NCBI GenBank assembly: GCA_964623395.1
Contig: CAZUSI010000026.1
Location: 1 to 19,078, forward strand
Length of the DNA stretch: 19,078 bases
From: JBDRZD01 sp964623395
GTDB taxonomy: Bacteria > Hydrothermota > Hydrothermia > Hydrothermales > Hydrothermaceae
Direction: 5' to 3'
Positions 7,368 to 14,320 of the stretch are shown one piece after another (position 1 is the stretch's first letter; each line of letters begins with the position of its first letter). The position numbers and the translations under genes were made by a program. Under the pieces are notes generated by a model that saw only the letters and a list, made by a program, of their open reading frames with translations, was not told where the DNA came from and did no database searches.

Positions 7368-8002
7368 TTTTTAAAAATTTTTAATGGATTTTTATTGTTG
7401 AAAAAATAGGAACCTATACATAAAACATTTGCCCCCTTTTGAATTACAAGAGGAATTGTTTCTTCATTAAGTCCACCATCAACAGCAATTTCAAATTTCA
7501 AATTTTTTTCAATTTTATAATTTCTAACTTCTTCTATTTTTTTTAAAACATGATAGATAAATTTTTGACCTGAAAAACCAGGATGAACACTCATCAGAAG
7601 GACTTCATCAACTTTATCTAAAAAATCCTTAATTTTTTCCCAATCTGTTTCAGGATTTATAGCAATACCAACCTTTTTATTTTCACCTTTTATCTTTTCA
7701 ATTGTTTTAAGTATTTTATTTCCTGCTTCATAATGAAAACTTATAATTTCTGTATTTTTTATATTTGAAAATTCTTTAATATATCTAATTGGTTCAATTA
7801 TCATAAGATGGATGTGAAAGGGCAATTTTGTCATCTTTGATATTGCTTCAACAACCATTGGTCCAAAAGTTATATTTCTTACAAAGATTCCATCCATTAT
7901 ATCAACATGTAAAAAATCAACCTTTGCTTTTTCTGCCTTTCTTATATTTTCCTTTAATTTTGAAAAATCTCCTGCAATTATTGATGGTCCTATCTTTATC
8001 AT
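7346..8002 (-). CDS. rpe: Ribulose-phosphate 3-epimerase
   Basis: This enzyme interconverts D-ribulose 5-phosphate and D-xylulose 5-phosphate in the pentose phosphate pathway. The 218 residues form a full-length TIM barrel. Metal and catalytic residues are visible: H32 and D34 in HVDIMDG, H65 in HIHLM, and D175 in VDGGL. D34 and D175 are the expected acid/base pair. MSVHPGFSGQKF (137-148) is the family phosphate-loop segment. The usual SILSADF start reads SIIAGDF here, a mild change that keeps the serine. The ATG overlaps the stop of the transporter gene as ATGA. Allulose-6-phosphate epimerases share this fold, but the motifs are typical of Rpe. Confidence 0.92.
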   Translation of the reverse strand: MIKIGPSIIAGDFSKLKENIRKAEKAKVDFLHVDIMDGIFVRNITFGPMVVEAISKMTKLPFHIHLMIIEPIRYIKEFSNIKNTEIISFHYEAGNKILKTIEKIKGENKKVGIAINPETDWEKIKDFLDKVDEVLLMSVHPGFSGQKFIYHVLKKIEEVRNYKIEKNLKFEIAVDGGLNEETIPLVIQKGANVLCIGSYFFNNKNPLKIFKKCLKNFF

Positions 8003-9411
8003 ATTTTTAATACAATTTTTCCAATTGTAAAGAAAAATAAGATGTTTAAAAAAACACCTAAGAAGTTTAAAACAAAGCCAATTTTCGCCATATCCTTTAT
8101 TTTAATTTTTCCTGATGCAAAAATTATTGCATTTGGAGGTGTCCCTGAAGGAAGCATAAAGGCATAAGATACAGAGATTGTGGCAGGAAGCATAAGCATT
8201 ATTGGATTTATATTTAATGCTTTTGAAAGACTTCCTAAAAAAGGAAGAATTATTGTTGCTGTTGCAGTATTTGATGTAACTTCTGTTAAAAATACTAAAA
8301 AGGTGCATATTCCTATTAAAAAAATTAAGGGATTTAAATTTCCAAAAATTTTTAAATATTCTGACAATTTTTGAGTTAATAATGTTTTTTCAAAGGCAGT
8401 TGCAATTGAAAATCCTCCTCCAAAAAGTAAAAGAATACCCCATGGAATTTTTGAACCTGTTTCCCAATCAAGTAATGGTTTAAATTTCCCATTTTCTTTA
8501 TAAGGTATTAAAAATAAACTTATTCCTCCTAAAACTGCTACAAGAGAATCATGGGAAAATCCCTTTAAGTTTAAAATTTTTTCCCAAAAATTTCTTGTTA
8601 GCCATAAAAGGCAAGTAGTTAAGAAAATTATAAGTAAAATTTTTTCCTCTAATTTCATTTTTCCAATTTTTTCTTTTTCTTCTAAAATTTTTTTATAATC
8701 AAAATTAATTTTTTCTTTTTTTAAAAATAAAATTAAAAATAAAAGCCATAATAAAAATAAAAATGTTAAAGCAAGGGGGAAAAAAATTATAAACCATTTA
8801 AAAAATGTTATTTCAGGATAATTTGGAAAAAGTTTTTTAAATTGACCCAAGAAAATAATATTTGGTGGTGTTCCTATTGGTGTTGAAATTCCCCCAATTG
8901 AAGATGCATATGCAATTGATAATAAAAATGCCCTATTTATATTTTCCCTTTCAACTTCAAAGGATTTAATTATTGCCATTACTATTGGGAATGCCATTAT
9001 ACATGTTGCAGTGTTGCTCATCCATGCTGATAAAAATCCAACTGAAAACATTATACCCATTAAAATTCCAGAAATACTTTTTGGGAAAATCTTTATAAAA
9101 AAGAAGGAAATCCTTTTATGCAAATTGTGTTTTTCCATTGCCTTTGCTATTAAAAATCCTCCCAAAAAAAGATATACTTCAGGAGAAGAATAGGGAGAAG
9201 ATGCTTCATAAGGAGTTAAAATCTTTAAAATTGGGAAAAGTAAAAGGGGGAAAAGTGCTGTTATATATATTGGAATTGTTTCTGTTATCCAAAAATATGC
9301 AACAAGAATTGTTATAGCAAGTGTTTTTTTCTGAGGAATTGTAAAAGGAAGGGGTAAAAAAAGGATTAAAAAAAATAAAGAAATTCCTATTATAAAATTA
9401 ATAGTTTTCAT
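7999..9411 (-). CDS. DASS/SLC13-family sodium:anion symporter (dicarboxylate, sulfate or phosphate)
   Basis: This inner-membrane transporter has about 470 residues and roughly 11-12 hydrophobic segments. It shows the inverted repeat of the divalent anion:Na+ symporter family. SNTAT occurs twice (132-136 and 380-384) and GTPPN twice (180-184 and 423-427). These motifs form the two Na+ and carboxylate sites in VcINDY-like proteins. The central basic stretch (about 230-258) is the usual cytoplasmic loop. I take the ATG at 9411 as the start; a TTG one codon earlier is also in frame. It overlaps the end of ddl by 14 bases. Next to 2-oxoacid oxidoreductase genes, a C4-dicarboxylate or related acid is the most sensible substrate, but sulfate or phosphate cannot be excluded from sequence. 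Confidence 0.88.
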   Translation of the reverse strand: MKTINFIIGISLFFLILFLPLPFTIPQKKTLAITILVAYFWITETIPIYITALFPLLLFPILKILTPYEASSPYSSPEVYLFLGGFLIAKAMEKHNLHKRISFFFIKIFPKSISGILMGIMFSVGFLSAWMSNTATCIMAFPIVMAIIKSFEVERENINRAFLLSIAYASSIGGISTPIGTPPNIIFLGQFKKLFPNYPEITFFKWFIIFFPLALTFLFLLWLLFLILFLKKEKINFDYKKILEEKEKIGKMKLEEKILLIIFLTTCLLWLTRNFWEKILNLKGFSHDSLVAVLGGISLFLIPYKENGKFKPLLDWETGSKIPWGILLLFGGGFSIATAFEKTLLTQKLSEYLKIFGNLNPLIFLIGICTFLVFLTEVTSNTATATIILPFLGSLSKALNINPIMLMLPATISVSYAFMLPSGTPPNAIIFASGKIKIKDMAKIGFVLNFLGVFLNILFFFTIGKIVLKI

Positions 9412-10384
9412 CAAATATTGTATTTAAAATAAATAAAACAAGGTCCTCATAAGACAAACCTGCCTTTTCTGCTTCTGCTGGTAAATCGGAAAGGTCGGTC
9501 ATTCCCGGCAATGTATTTACTTCAAGTATATAAATTTCATTTTTTTCTGAAACAACTCCATCAACCCTTGAAAAACCTCTACATTCTAAAACTTTATGAG
9601 CCATAACAGAATATTCTTGCAATTTTTTATAAGTTTCTTTTTCAAGTTCAGCAGGTATTATAAATTCTGTTTCACCTTTTGTATATTTTGCATAATAATC
9701 ATAAAATTCCCTTTTTAAAGGTCTTAATTCAAGAACAGGTAGTGCAAATGCTTCTTTTCCTGTTCCAAGAACACCAGTTGTAACAATTTTACCTTTTATA
9801 TATTTTTCAACAATAATATCCTTATATTCTTCCCTTTTCCTTTCAATAATCTCTTTTAAATTGTTTTCTTCTTTTACAATTTCAACTCCTATACTTGAAC
9901 CCTCATCCTTTGGTTTTATTATGACAGGAAATCCAATTTTTTTAATTTCTTTTATTTTTTCTTCAATATTTTCATAACGATAAATAAATACTGCTGGAGG
10001 AGTTGGTATTCCTGATGCAATGAATATTTTTTTTGAAATAATTTTATTCATTCCACAACTTGATGCAAGAACACCAGAGCCCGTATAAGGTATTTTTAAA
10101 AGTTCTAAAAATCCTTGAACTTTTCCATCTTCACCTGGTTTTCCATGAAATATAACAAAAGCAACATCAATTTTTTCCTTTAAAATTTCTCCTACAAAAT
10201 CCCCTTCAATTATTATAAGTTTTGCATTCAAACCAATTTTTTTTAAAGCAGAAAAAATCTTATTCCCTGATCTTATTGATACTTCCCTTTCTCTTGAAGT
10301 CCCCCCACATAAAACACCAATTCTTTTACCCTTAAATTTTTGAAGTATTTCATATTTTTTTCTATGGAATTCCTTTATATTCAT
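9398..10384 (-). CDS. ddl: D-alanine--D-alanine ligase
   Basis: This ATP-grasp ligase joins two D-alanines for the peptidoglycan stem peptide in the cytoplasm. Motifs in its 328 residues are GGTSREREVSIRSG with E34 (27-40), HGKPGEDGKVQGFLELL (80-96), YTGSG (100-104), KPKDEGSSIGV (157-167), the FYDYYAKY loop (227-234), RVDG (273-276) and EVNTLPGMT (288-296). The set is complete, including the tyrosine in the omega-type loop expected of a D-Ala-adding rather than D-Lac-adding enzyme. About 20 extra residues precede the usual N-terminus. The ATG overlaps the korB stop as ATGA, with no Shine-Dalgarno, so translation is probably coupled. Its presence in a ferredoxin-oxidoreductase operon is unusual, and no other cell-wall gene is next to it. 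Confidence 0.93.
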   Translation of the reverse strand: MNIKEFHRKKYEILQKFKGKRIGVLCGGTSREREVSIRSGNKIFSALKKIGLNAKLIIIEGDFVGEILKEKIDVAFVIFHGKPGEDGKVQGFLELLKIPYTGSGVLASSCGMNKIISKKIFIASGIPTPPAVFIYRYENIEEKIKEIKKIGFPVIIKPKDEGSSIGVEIVKEENNLKEIIERKREEYKDIIVEKYIKGKIVTTGVLGTGKEAFALPVLELRPLKREFYDYYAKYTKGETEFIIPAELEKETYKKLQEYSVMAHKVLECRGFSRVDGVVSEKNEIYILEVNTLPGMTDLSDLPAEAEKAGLSYEDLVLFILNTIFDENY

Positions 10385-11238
10385 TTAAAAATCGAAAACA
10401 TTTCAAGAATTTCTTCTTTACTTATTTCAAGTCCTTTTTTAACGAGTGGAATTTTATCTTTTAATATCAAATCTGATAAAGTTGGTTTATTAACCTCATG
10501 AATTACTCCTACTAAAAATTTTCCCTCTTCCCATGCTTCCCTTACAAACCTTATTGCTCTTGGTAAATATCTTATTCCAAAAGGCTCTTCTACTTTAATT
10601 ATTCTTTCCTTAAACCATTCATAAGTATTTAATTTATTAAAAGTAACACAAGGTGATAATATATCTATAAAGGAAAAACCTTTATGATTTAATGCCCTTT
10701 CAAATATTTTTACAAGTCCATCAACATCACCTGAAAAGCCCCTTGCAACAAATGTTGCTCCACTTTCAAGAGCAAGCAAAACCCCATCAATTGGTTCTTC
10801 AGAAACACCATAAGGTGTTGATGTGGAAACAAATCCCTTCAAAGATGTTGGTGAAAATTGCCCTTTTGTTAATCCATAAACTTGGTTATTCATAACAATA
10901 TGAATTATTTCAGGATTTCTTCTACATGCATGTATAAAATGGGAAAGACCTATTGCATATGTATCTCCATCACCACTTGCACCAATTACAATAAGTTCTG
11001 GATTTGAAAGTTTTACTGCAGTTGCAACTGGAAGAACTCTTCCATGCAAAGTATGAATTGAGTTTGTTGCTACATAATCACCTAATTTTCCACTACATCC
11101 AATTCCAGAAACTATAACTATCTTATAAGGTGGTATATTATTTTTTGCAAATGCTTTTTTTAAGGCAGTTAAAACTGCATAATTACCACATCCTGGACAC
11201 CATCCAGGTTTTTTACCTTCATAAATTTTCTCATTCAT
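10381..11238 (-). CDS. korB: 2-oxoacid:ferredoxin oxidoreductase, beta subunit
   Basis: This is the thiamine-diphosphate and [4Fe-4S] subunit of a 2-oxoacid:ferredoxin oxidoreductase, which converts a 2-oxoacid plus CoA to an acyl-CoA, CO2 and reduced ferredoxin (reversible). In 285 residues I see CPGCG (C14, C17), GIGCSGK (C48), HGRVLPVA (65-72), the ThDP-binding GDGD (89-92), NNQVYGLTKGQ (117-127) and SPCVTFN (C197). The four cysteines C14, C17, C48 and C197 match the ligand set of the single cluster in two-subunit enzymes. AGGAAGGG at 11252-11245 gives a ribosome binding site 6 bases from the ATG. It overlaps korA by 8 bases. 2-Oxoglutarate is the likeliest substrate by family resemblance; pyruvate or branched 2-oxoacids remain possible. 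Confidence 0.9.
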   Translation of the reverse strand: MNEKIYEGKKPGWCPGCGNYAVLTALKKAFAKNNIPPYKIVIVSGIGCSGKLGDYVATNSIHTLHGRVLPVATAVKLSNPELIVIGASGDGDTYAIGLSHFIHACRRNPEIIHIVMNNQVYGLTKGQFSPTSLKGFVSTSTPYGVSEEPIDGVLLALESGATFVARGFSGDVDGLVKIFERALNHKGFSFIDILSPCVTFNKLNTYEWFKERIIKVEEPFGIRYLPRAIRFVREAWEEGKFLVGVIHEVNKPTLSDLILKDKIPLVKKGLEISKEEILEMFSIFK

Positions 11239-12922
11239 ATAAAACCCTTCCTATTTTTTCTTTTAATTCTTCAGGATGAAAAGGTCTACCAGAATATTTT
11301 AAAATTTTTATAACTTCTTTTTGTATTAATTTTTCAATTAAAAAGGAAAGCTGCCCTTGTAAATTTTGTTCAACACATATTATCTTTTTACCCCTTAAAA
11401 TTTCCTTTAAATTTTCCCTTAATGGATAAATTCCACGAATTATAACAATTTTTAAATTTTTAAAATCATCTAATATTTCTTCAACTACTAATCTTGTTGC
11501 CCCCCATGTAACAATTATATTTTCTCCATCACCTAAAACTATTTCTTCTGGCATTTCCCTTTTTAAATTTTCAATTTTTAAAAATCTTTTTTCACTCATT
11601 TTTTTCCTTAAAGGAGCATATGTTGTTATATGACCTTCCTCATCATGTTCAACACCTGTAATATGAAATATTGTTTGATCCATCCCAAGATATGTTCTTT
11701 TTGAAATCCCATTTTCATTAAAGGAAAACCTTTTATATTCCTTTTGCATTTCCATCAAAAATTCCCCTCTTTCAATTTTAAATTTTTCAATTTCAGGAAT
11801 TTGTATTGTGAAGAGATTTTGAGATAAAAATTGGTCAAGCAAAAGAATCACTGGTATTTGGTATTTTTCTGCAATATTAAAAGAAAGGTTTGTAAATTCA
11901 AATATTTCTTCAGGATGTGATGGTGCAAGGACACATTTTGGAAAATCTCCATGTCCTCCAAAAACTGCATGAAATAAATCTGATTGTTCAAATTTTGTTG
12001 GCATTCCTGTTGAAGGTCCTGCTCTTTGTGAATCAACTATTACAACTGGTGTTTCTGTCATTCCTGCATAAGATATCCCTTCTGTCATAAGTGAAAAACC
12101 AGGACCACTTGTTGCAGTCATTGCCCTTATTCCAGCAATTCCAGCACCAATTGCTGCATTTATTGCTGCAATTTCATCTTCAACTTGAAGAACAATTCCA
12201 CCAAACTTTGGCATAAATTTTGAAAGAAATTCAAGAATTTCTGTTGCAGGTGTTATTGGATAACCTGAAAAAAATCTGCAACCAGAATATATTGCAGATA
12301 TTGCACATATTTCATTTCCTGAAATTAAAATATTATTATTTTCTTTCTTTTCTGGAAATTTTATTTTTTCTATGTTTTTAAAATTTTCATCAATAAAATT
12401 TCTTCCAATTTTAAAAGCCAATAAATTTTTTTCAAGTATTTCTTTCCCTTTTCTTTCGTAAGTTTCTTCTAATAAATTTATAAAATTTTCTTCATCAATA
12501 TCAATAAAACGGGAAAAAACACCAAGCAACACACTGTTTTTAAAAATTTCCTTTTTAAATTCTTTTAAAGTAATTTGAAAAAATGGAATTTTAAAAACTT
12601 TTAAATCATTTCTTAATTTTGAATTTCCTAAAATTTTTTCCTCAGCAATTAAAATTCCATTTTCTCTTATCTCATGTTGATGAAATATTATACTTTTTTC
12701 ATCAAGGGCAAATAATAAATCAATTTTTGATGGTCTTGAAAATTTTTTTGATGAAGATGCCCTTATAGTATAATTTGTATGTATTCCCCTAATTTGAGAT
12801 GGAAAATCCTTATAAGTTGATACATAAAGACCATATCTTGAAAAGATTTTTGCAATAATATTTCCTGCTGTTAATGCACCATCTCCTGCTTCTCCACCAA
12901 TTCTTAAACTTATTTCAAACAT
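11231..12922 (-). CDS. korA: 2-oxoacid:ferredoxin oxidoreductase, fused gamma-alpha subunit
   Basis: This is the partner of KorB. Residues 1 to about 185 are the gamma domain, opening with GGEAGDGALTAG and its CoA/interface fold. From about 198 the alpha (pyrimidine-binding) domain begins, with YPITPATEI (221-229), VEDE (247-250), TSGPG (271-275) and RAGPSTGMPT (300-309). The C-terminal transketolase-like part has VTWG (around 485) and a late VEQN. The gamma-alpha fusion is the standard form of two-subunit Kor/2-oxoacid oxidoreductases. At 563 residues it is full length. No delta (ferredoxin-like) subunit is nearby, so free ferredoxin must be the electron carrier. The gene leads the six-gene operon. 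Its ATG follows a TATAAT by 8 bases with no Shine-Dalgarno, so a near-leaderless mRNA is predicted. Confidence 0.9.
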   Translation of the reverse strand: MFEISLRIGGEAGDGALTAGNIIAKIFSRYGLYVSTYKDFPSQIRGIHTNYTIRASSSKKFSRPSKIDLLFALDEKSIIFHQHEIRENGILIAEEKILGNSKLRNDLKVFKIPFFQITLKEFKKEIFKNSVLLGVFSRFIDIDEENFINLLEETYERKGKEILEKNLLAFKIGRNFIDENFKNIEKIKFPEKKENNNILISGNEICAISAIYSGCRFFSGYPITPATEILEFLSKFMPKFGGIVLQVEDEIAAINAAIGAGIAGIRAMTATSGPGFSLMTEGISYAGMTETPVVIVDSQRAGPSTGMPTKFEQSDLFHAVFGGHGDFPKCVLAPSHPEEIFEFTNLSFNIAEKYQIPVILLLDQFLSQNLFTIQIPEIEKFKIERGEFLMEMQKEYKRFSFNENGISKRTYLGMDQTIFHITGVEHDEEGHITTYAPLRKKMSEKRFLKIENLKREMPEEIVLGDGENIIVTWGATRLVVEEILDDFKNLKIVIIRGIYPLRENLKEILRGKKIICVEQNLQGQLSFLIEKLIQKEVIKILKYSGRPFHPEELKEKIGRVLYE

Positions 12923-12930
12923 AATTTTTA

Positions 12931-12960
12931 ATTATAAGGTTATTTAAATTTTTTTTTCAA
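12931..12960 (-). promoter_or_regulatory. Promoter for the korAB-ddl-DASS-rpe-DUF4015 operon
   Basis: On the minus strand TTGAAA (12960-12955), 18 bases, TATAAT (12936-12931), then 8 bases to the korA ATG at 12922. The -35 box lies across the last bases and stop codon of glnA (TGA at 12959-12957). The boxes, spacing and distance are identical to those at the left edge of the window. Transcription from it would leave a leader of about 1-2 bases. Read-through from glnA is also possible, as no terminator lies between. Confidence 0.65.
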
Positions 12961-14270
12961 AGGATTGGAAGATAGTTCTCAATTTCATAATCTGTTATTT
13001 GAATTCTATATTTTTCCCATTCTGTTTTTTTATTTTTTATAAATTTATCAAAAAGATTTTCACCAAGAGTTTCTTTAACAAGTTCTGATTTTTCCATTAA
13101 AATTATTGCAGAGTATAAAGAGTCTGGAAGGGCATCAATCCCATATTTCTTTTTAACTTCTTCTGGCATTGCATATATGTCTTCTTCAATTGGCTCCCTT
13201 AAAACATATTCTTTTTCAATTCCTTTTAATCCTGCCCTTAACATACAAGAGAAGGCAAGATACGGGTTACAGGCAGGGTCAGGTGCTCTGTATTCAATTC
13301 TGCAGGATTCAGGTTTATAGGGTTTGAAGGCAGGGACCCTTATAAGTGCAGACCTATTTTTTCTTCCCCATGCAAGATATACAGGTGCTTCATATCCTAC
13401 AACAAGTCTTTTGTAAGAATTTACCCATTGATTTGTTATTGCAGTTATTTCTCTTGAATGTTTAAGAAGCCCTGCAATATAACATTTTGCAATTTTTGAT
13501 AAATTGTATTTGTCATCCTTATCGTAAAAGGCATTTTTACCTTCCTTAAAAAGTGATTGATGACAGTGGAGTCCGGAGCCATTTATTCCAAAAATTGGTT
13601 TTGGCATAAAAGTTGCGTATATATTATATTTTCTTGCAATTTGCTTTATTATTATCTTTGCAACTTGTAATATATCAGCCATTTTTAAGGCATTTTCATA
13701 TCTAAAATCTATTTCATGTTGTGAATATGCTACCTCATGATGAGTTGCTTCAACCCTTATTCCCATTTTTTCAAAAATATGGAGTGTTTCCCTTTTAGCC
13801 CTTTCAGGTTCATCATAAGGGAATACTTCAAAATAGCCTGCCTCATCAAGGGGAATTGCTTTTTTTTCATTAGGAAAATAAAAATATTCAAGTTCAGGAC
13901 CTATAAAAAATTCAAATCCCATATTATTTGCATACTTTAAATTTCTTTTTAAAACATATCTTGGACATGAATCATAAGGGGTTCCATCTGGATATTGAAC
14001 ATCACATATTATTATAAGTGTTTTTTCACCATTTACCTCTTCAGGAATTATAAAAAAGGAATTAGGATCAGGTTTTGCAATTAAATCAGATTCTTCAATC
14101 CTAACAAATCCCTCAATTGAAGAACCATCAAATATTATTCCTTCTTCAAAAGCCCTTTCTATTTCCCTTACAGAAAGGTCAAAACCCTTTACCTTTCCTA
14201 AGATATCAGTAAACCATAATTTTATTGTTTTAATTCCCTCTTCTTTTATATACTCAAGAATTCTTTTCAT
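12957..14270 (-). CDS. glnA: Glutamine synthetase, type I-alpha
   Basis: This enzyme makes glutamine from glutamate, ammonia and ATP in the cytoplasm, as a dodecamer in this family. The 437 residues hold the beta-grasp motif FDGSSIEGF (47-55), the metal-site glutamates in GPELEYF (E126, E128) and HHEVAYSQHEID (E179, E186), HCHQS (235-239), VNSYKRLV (283-290), RSALIRVPA (306-314) and EYRAPDPACNPYLAF (326-340). The short length, without the ~25-residue insertion of the I-beta type, places it in GSI-alpha. R57 in FVRIEES matches the arginine that mediates glutamine feedback in Bacillus. The E. coli adenylylation motif NLYDLPPEE reads DIYAMPEE, so control by adenylylation is unlikely. Around the glutamate flap the common NPTVNSYK is NQWVNSYK, and PGYEAP is VGYEAP. 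Confidence 0.94.
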   Translation of the reverse strand: MKRILEYIKEEGIKTIKLWFTDILGKVKGFDLSVREIERAFEEGIIFDGSSIEGFVRIEESDLIAKPDPNSFFIIPEEVNGEKTLIIICDVQYPDGTPYDSCPRYVLKRNLKYANNMGFEFFIGPELEYFYFPNEKKAIPLDEAGYFEVFPYDEPERAKRETLHIFEKMGIRVEATHHEVAYSQHEIDFRYENALKMADILQVAKIIIKQIARKYNIYATFMPKPIFGINGSGLHCHQSLFKEGKNAFYDKDDKYNLSKIAKCYIAGLLKHSREITAITNQWVNSYKRLVVGYEAPVYLAWGRKNRSALIRVPAFKPYKPESCRIEYRAPDPACNPYLAFSCMLRAGLKGIEKEYVLREPIEEDIYAMPEEVKKKYGIDALPDSLYSAIILMEKSELVKETLGENLFDKFIKNKKTEWEKYRIQITDYEIENYLPIL

Positions 14271-14275
14271 AATTT

Positions 14276-14304
14276 TCCCCTTTTGATTTAAATTTTTAAT
14301 TATA
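14276..14304 (-). promoter_or_regulatory. -10 box and Shine-Dalgarno of glnA
   Basis: On the minus strand a TATAAT at 14304-14299 lies 28 bases before the glnA ATG. A GGGGA at 14280-14276 is placed 5 bases before the ATG. I see no good -35 (TTCATC at 18-base spacing). This would give a leader of about 21 bases with a ribosome binding site, unlike the other operon-first genes here. The -10 overlaps the divergent promoter region of the TPR gene. Confidence 0.45.
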
Positions 14305-14316
14305 ATGCTTTATAAT
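14287..14316 (+). promoter_or_regulatory. Promoter for the TPR/DUF4388 operon
   Basis: TATAAT at 14311-14316 is 18 bases from a weak -35 TTTAAA (14287-14292). A TTGATT just upstream (14283-14288) has 22-base spacing and is less likely. The gene starts ATGATG at 14321/14324. Seven bases separate the -10 from the second ATG, so a leaderless start at the second ATG is plausible. There is no Shine-Dalgarno. A second TATAAT at 14301-14306 lacks a -35. Confidence 0.45.
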
Positions 14317-14320
14317 TTTT

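Noticed and set aside
8102..9193. Open frames on both strands inside the transporter gene
   Set aside because: They are shadows of the membrane-protein coding sequence. The real frame carries the SNTAT and GTPPN motif pairs.
10692..12036. Open frames of 62-67 codons within korA and korB
   Set aside because: Alternative-frame shadows rich in His, Gln and Leu, with no starts or domains of their own.
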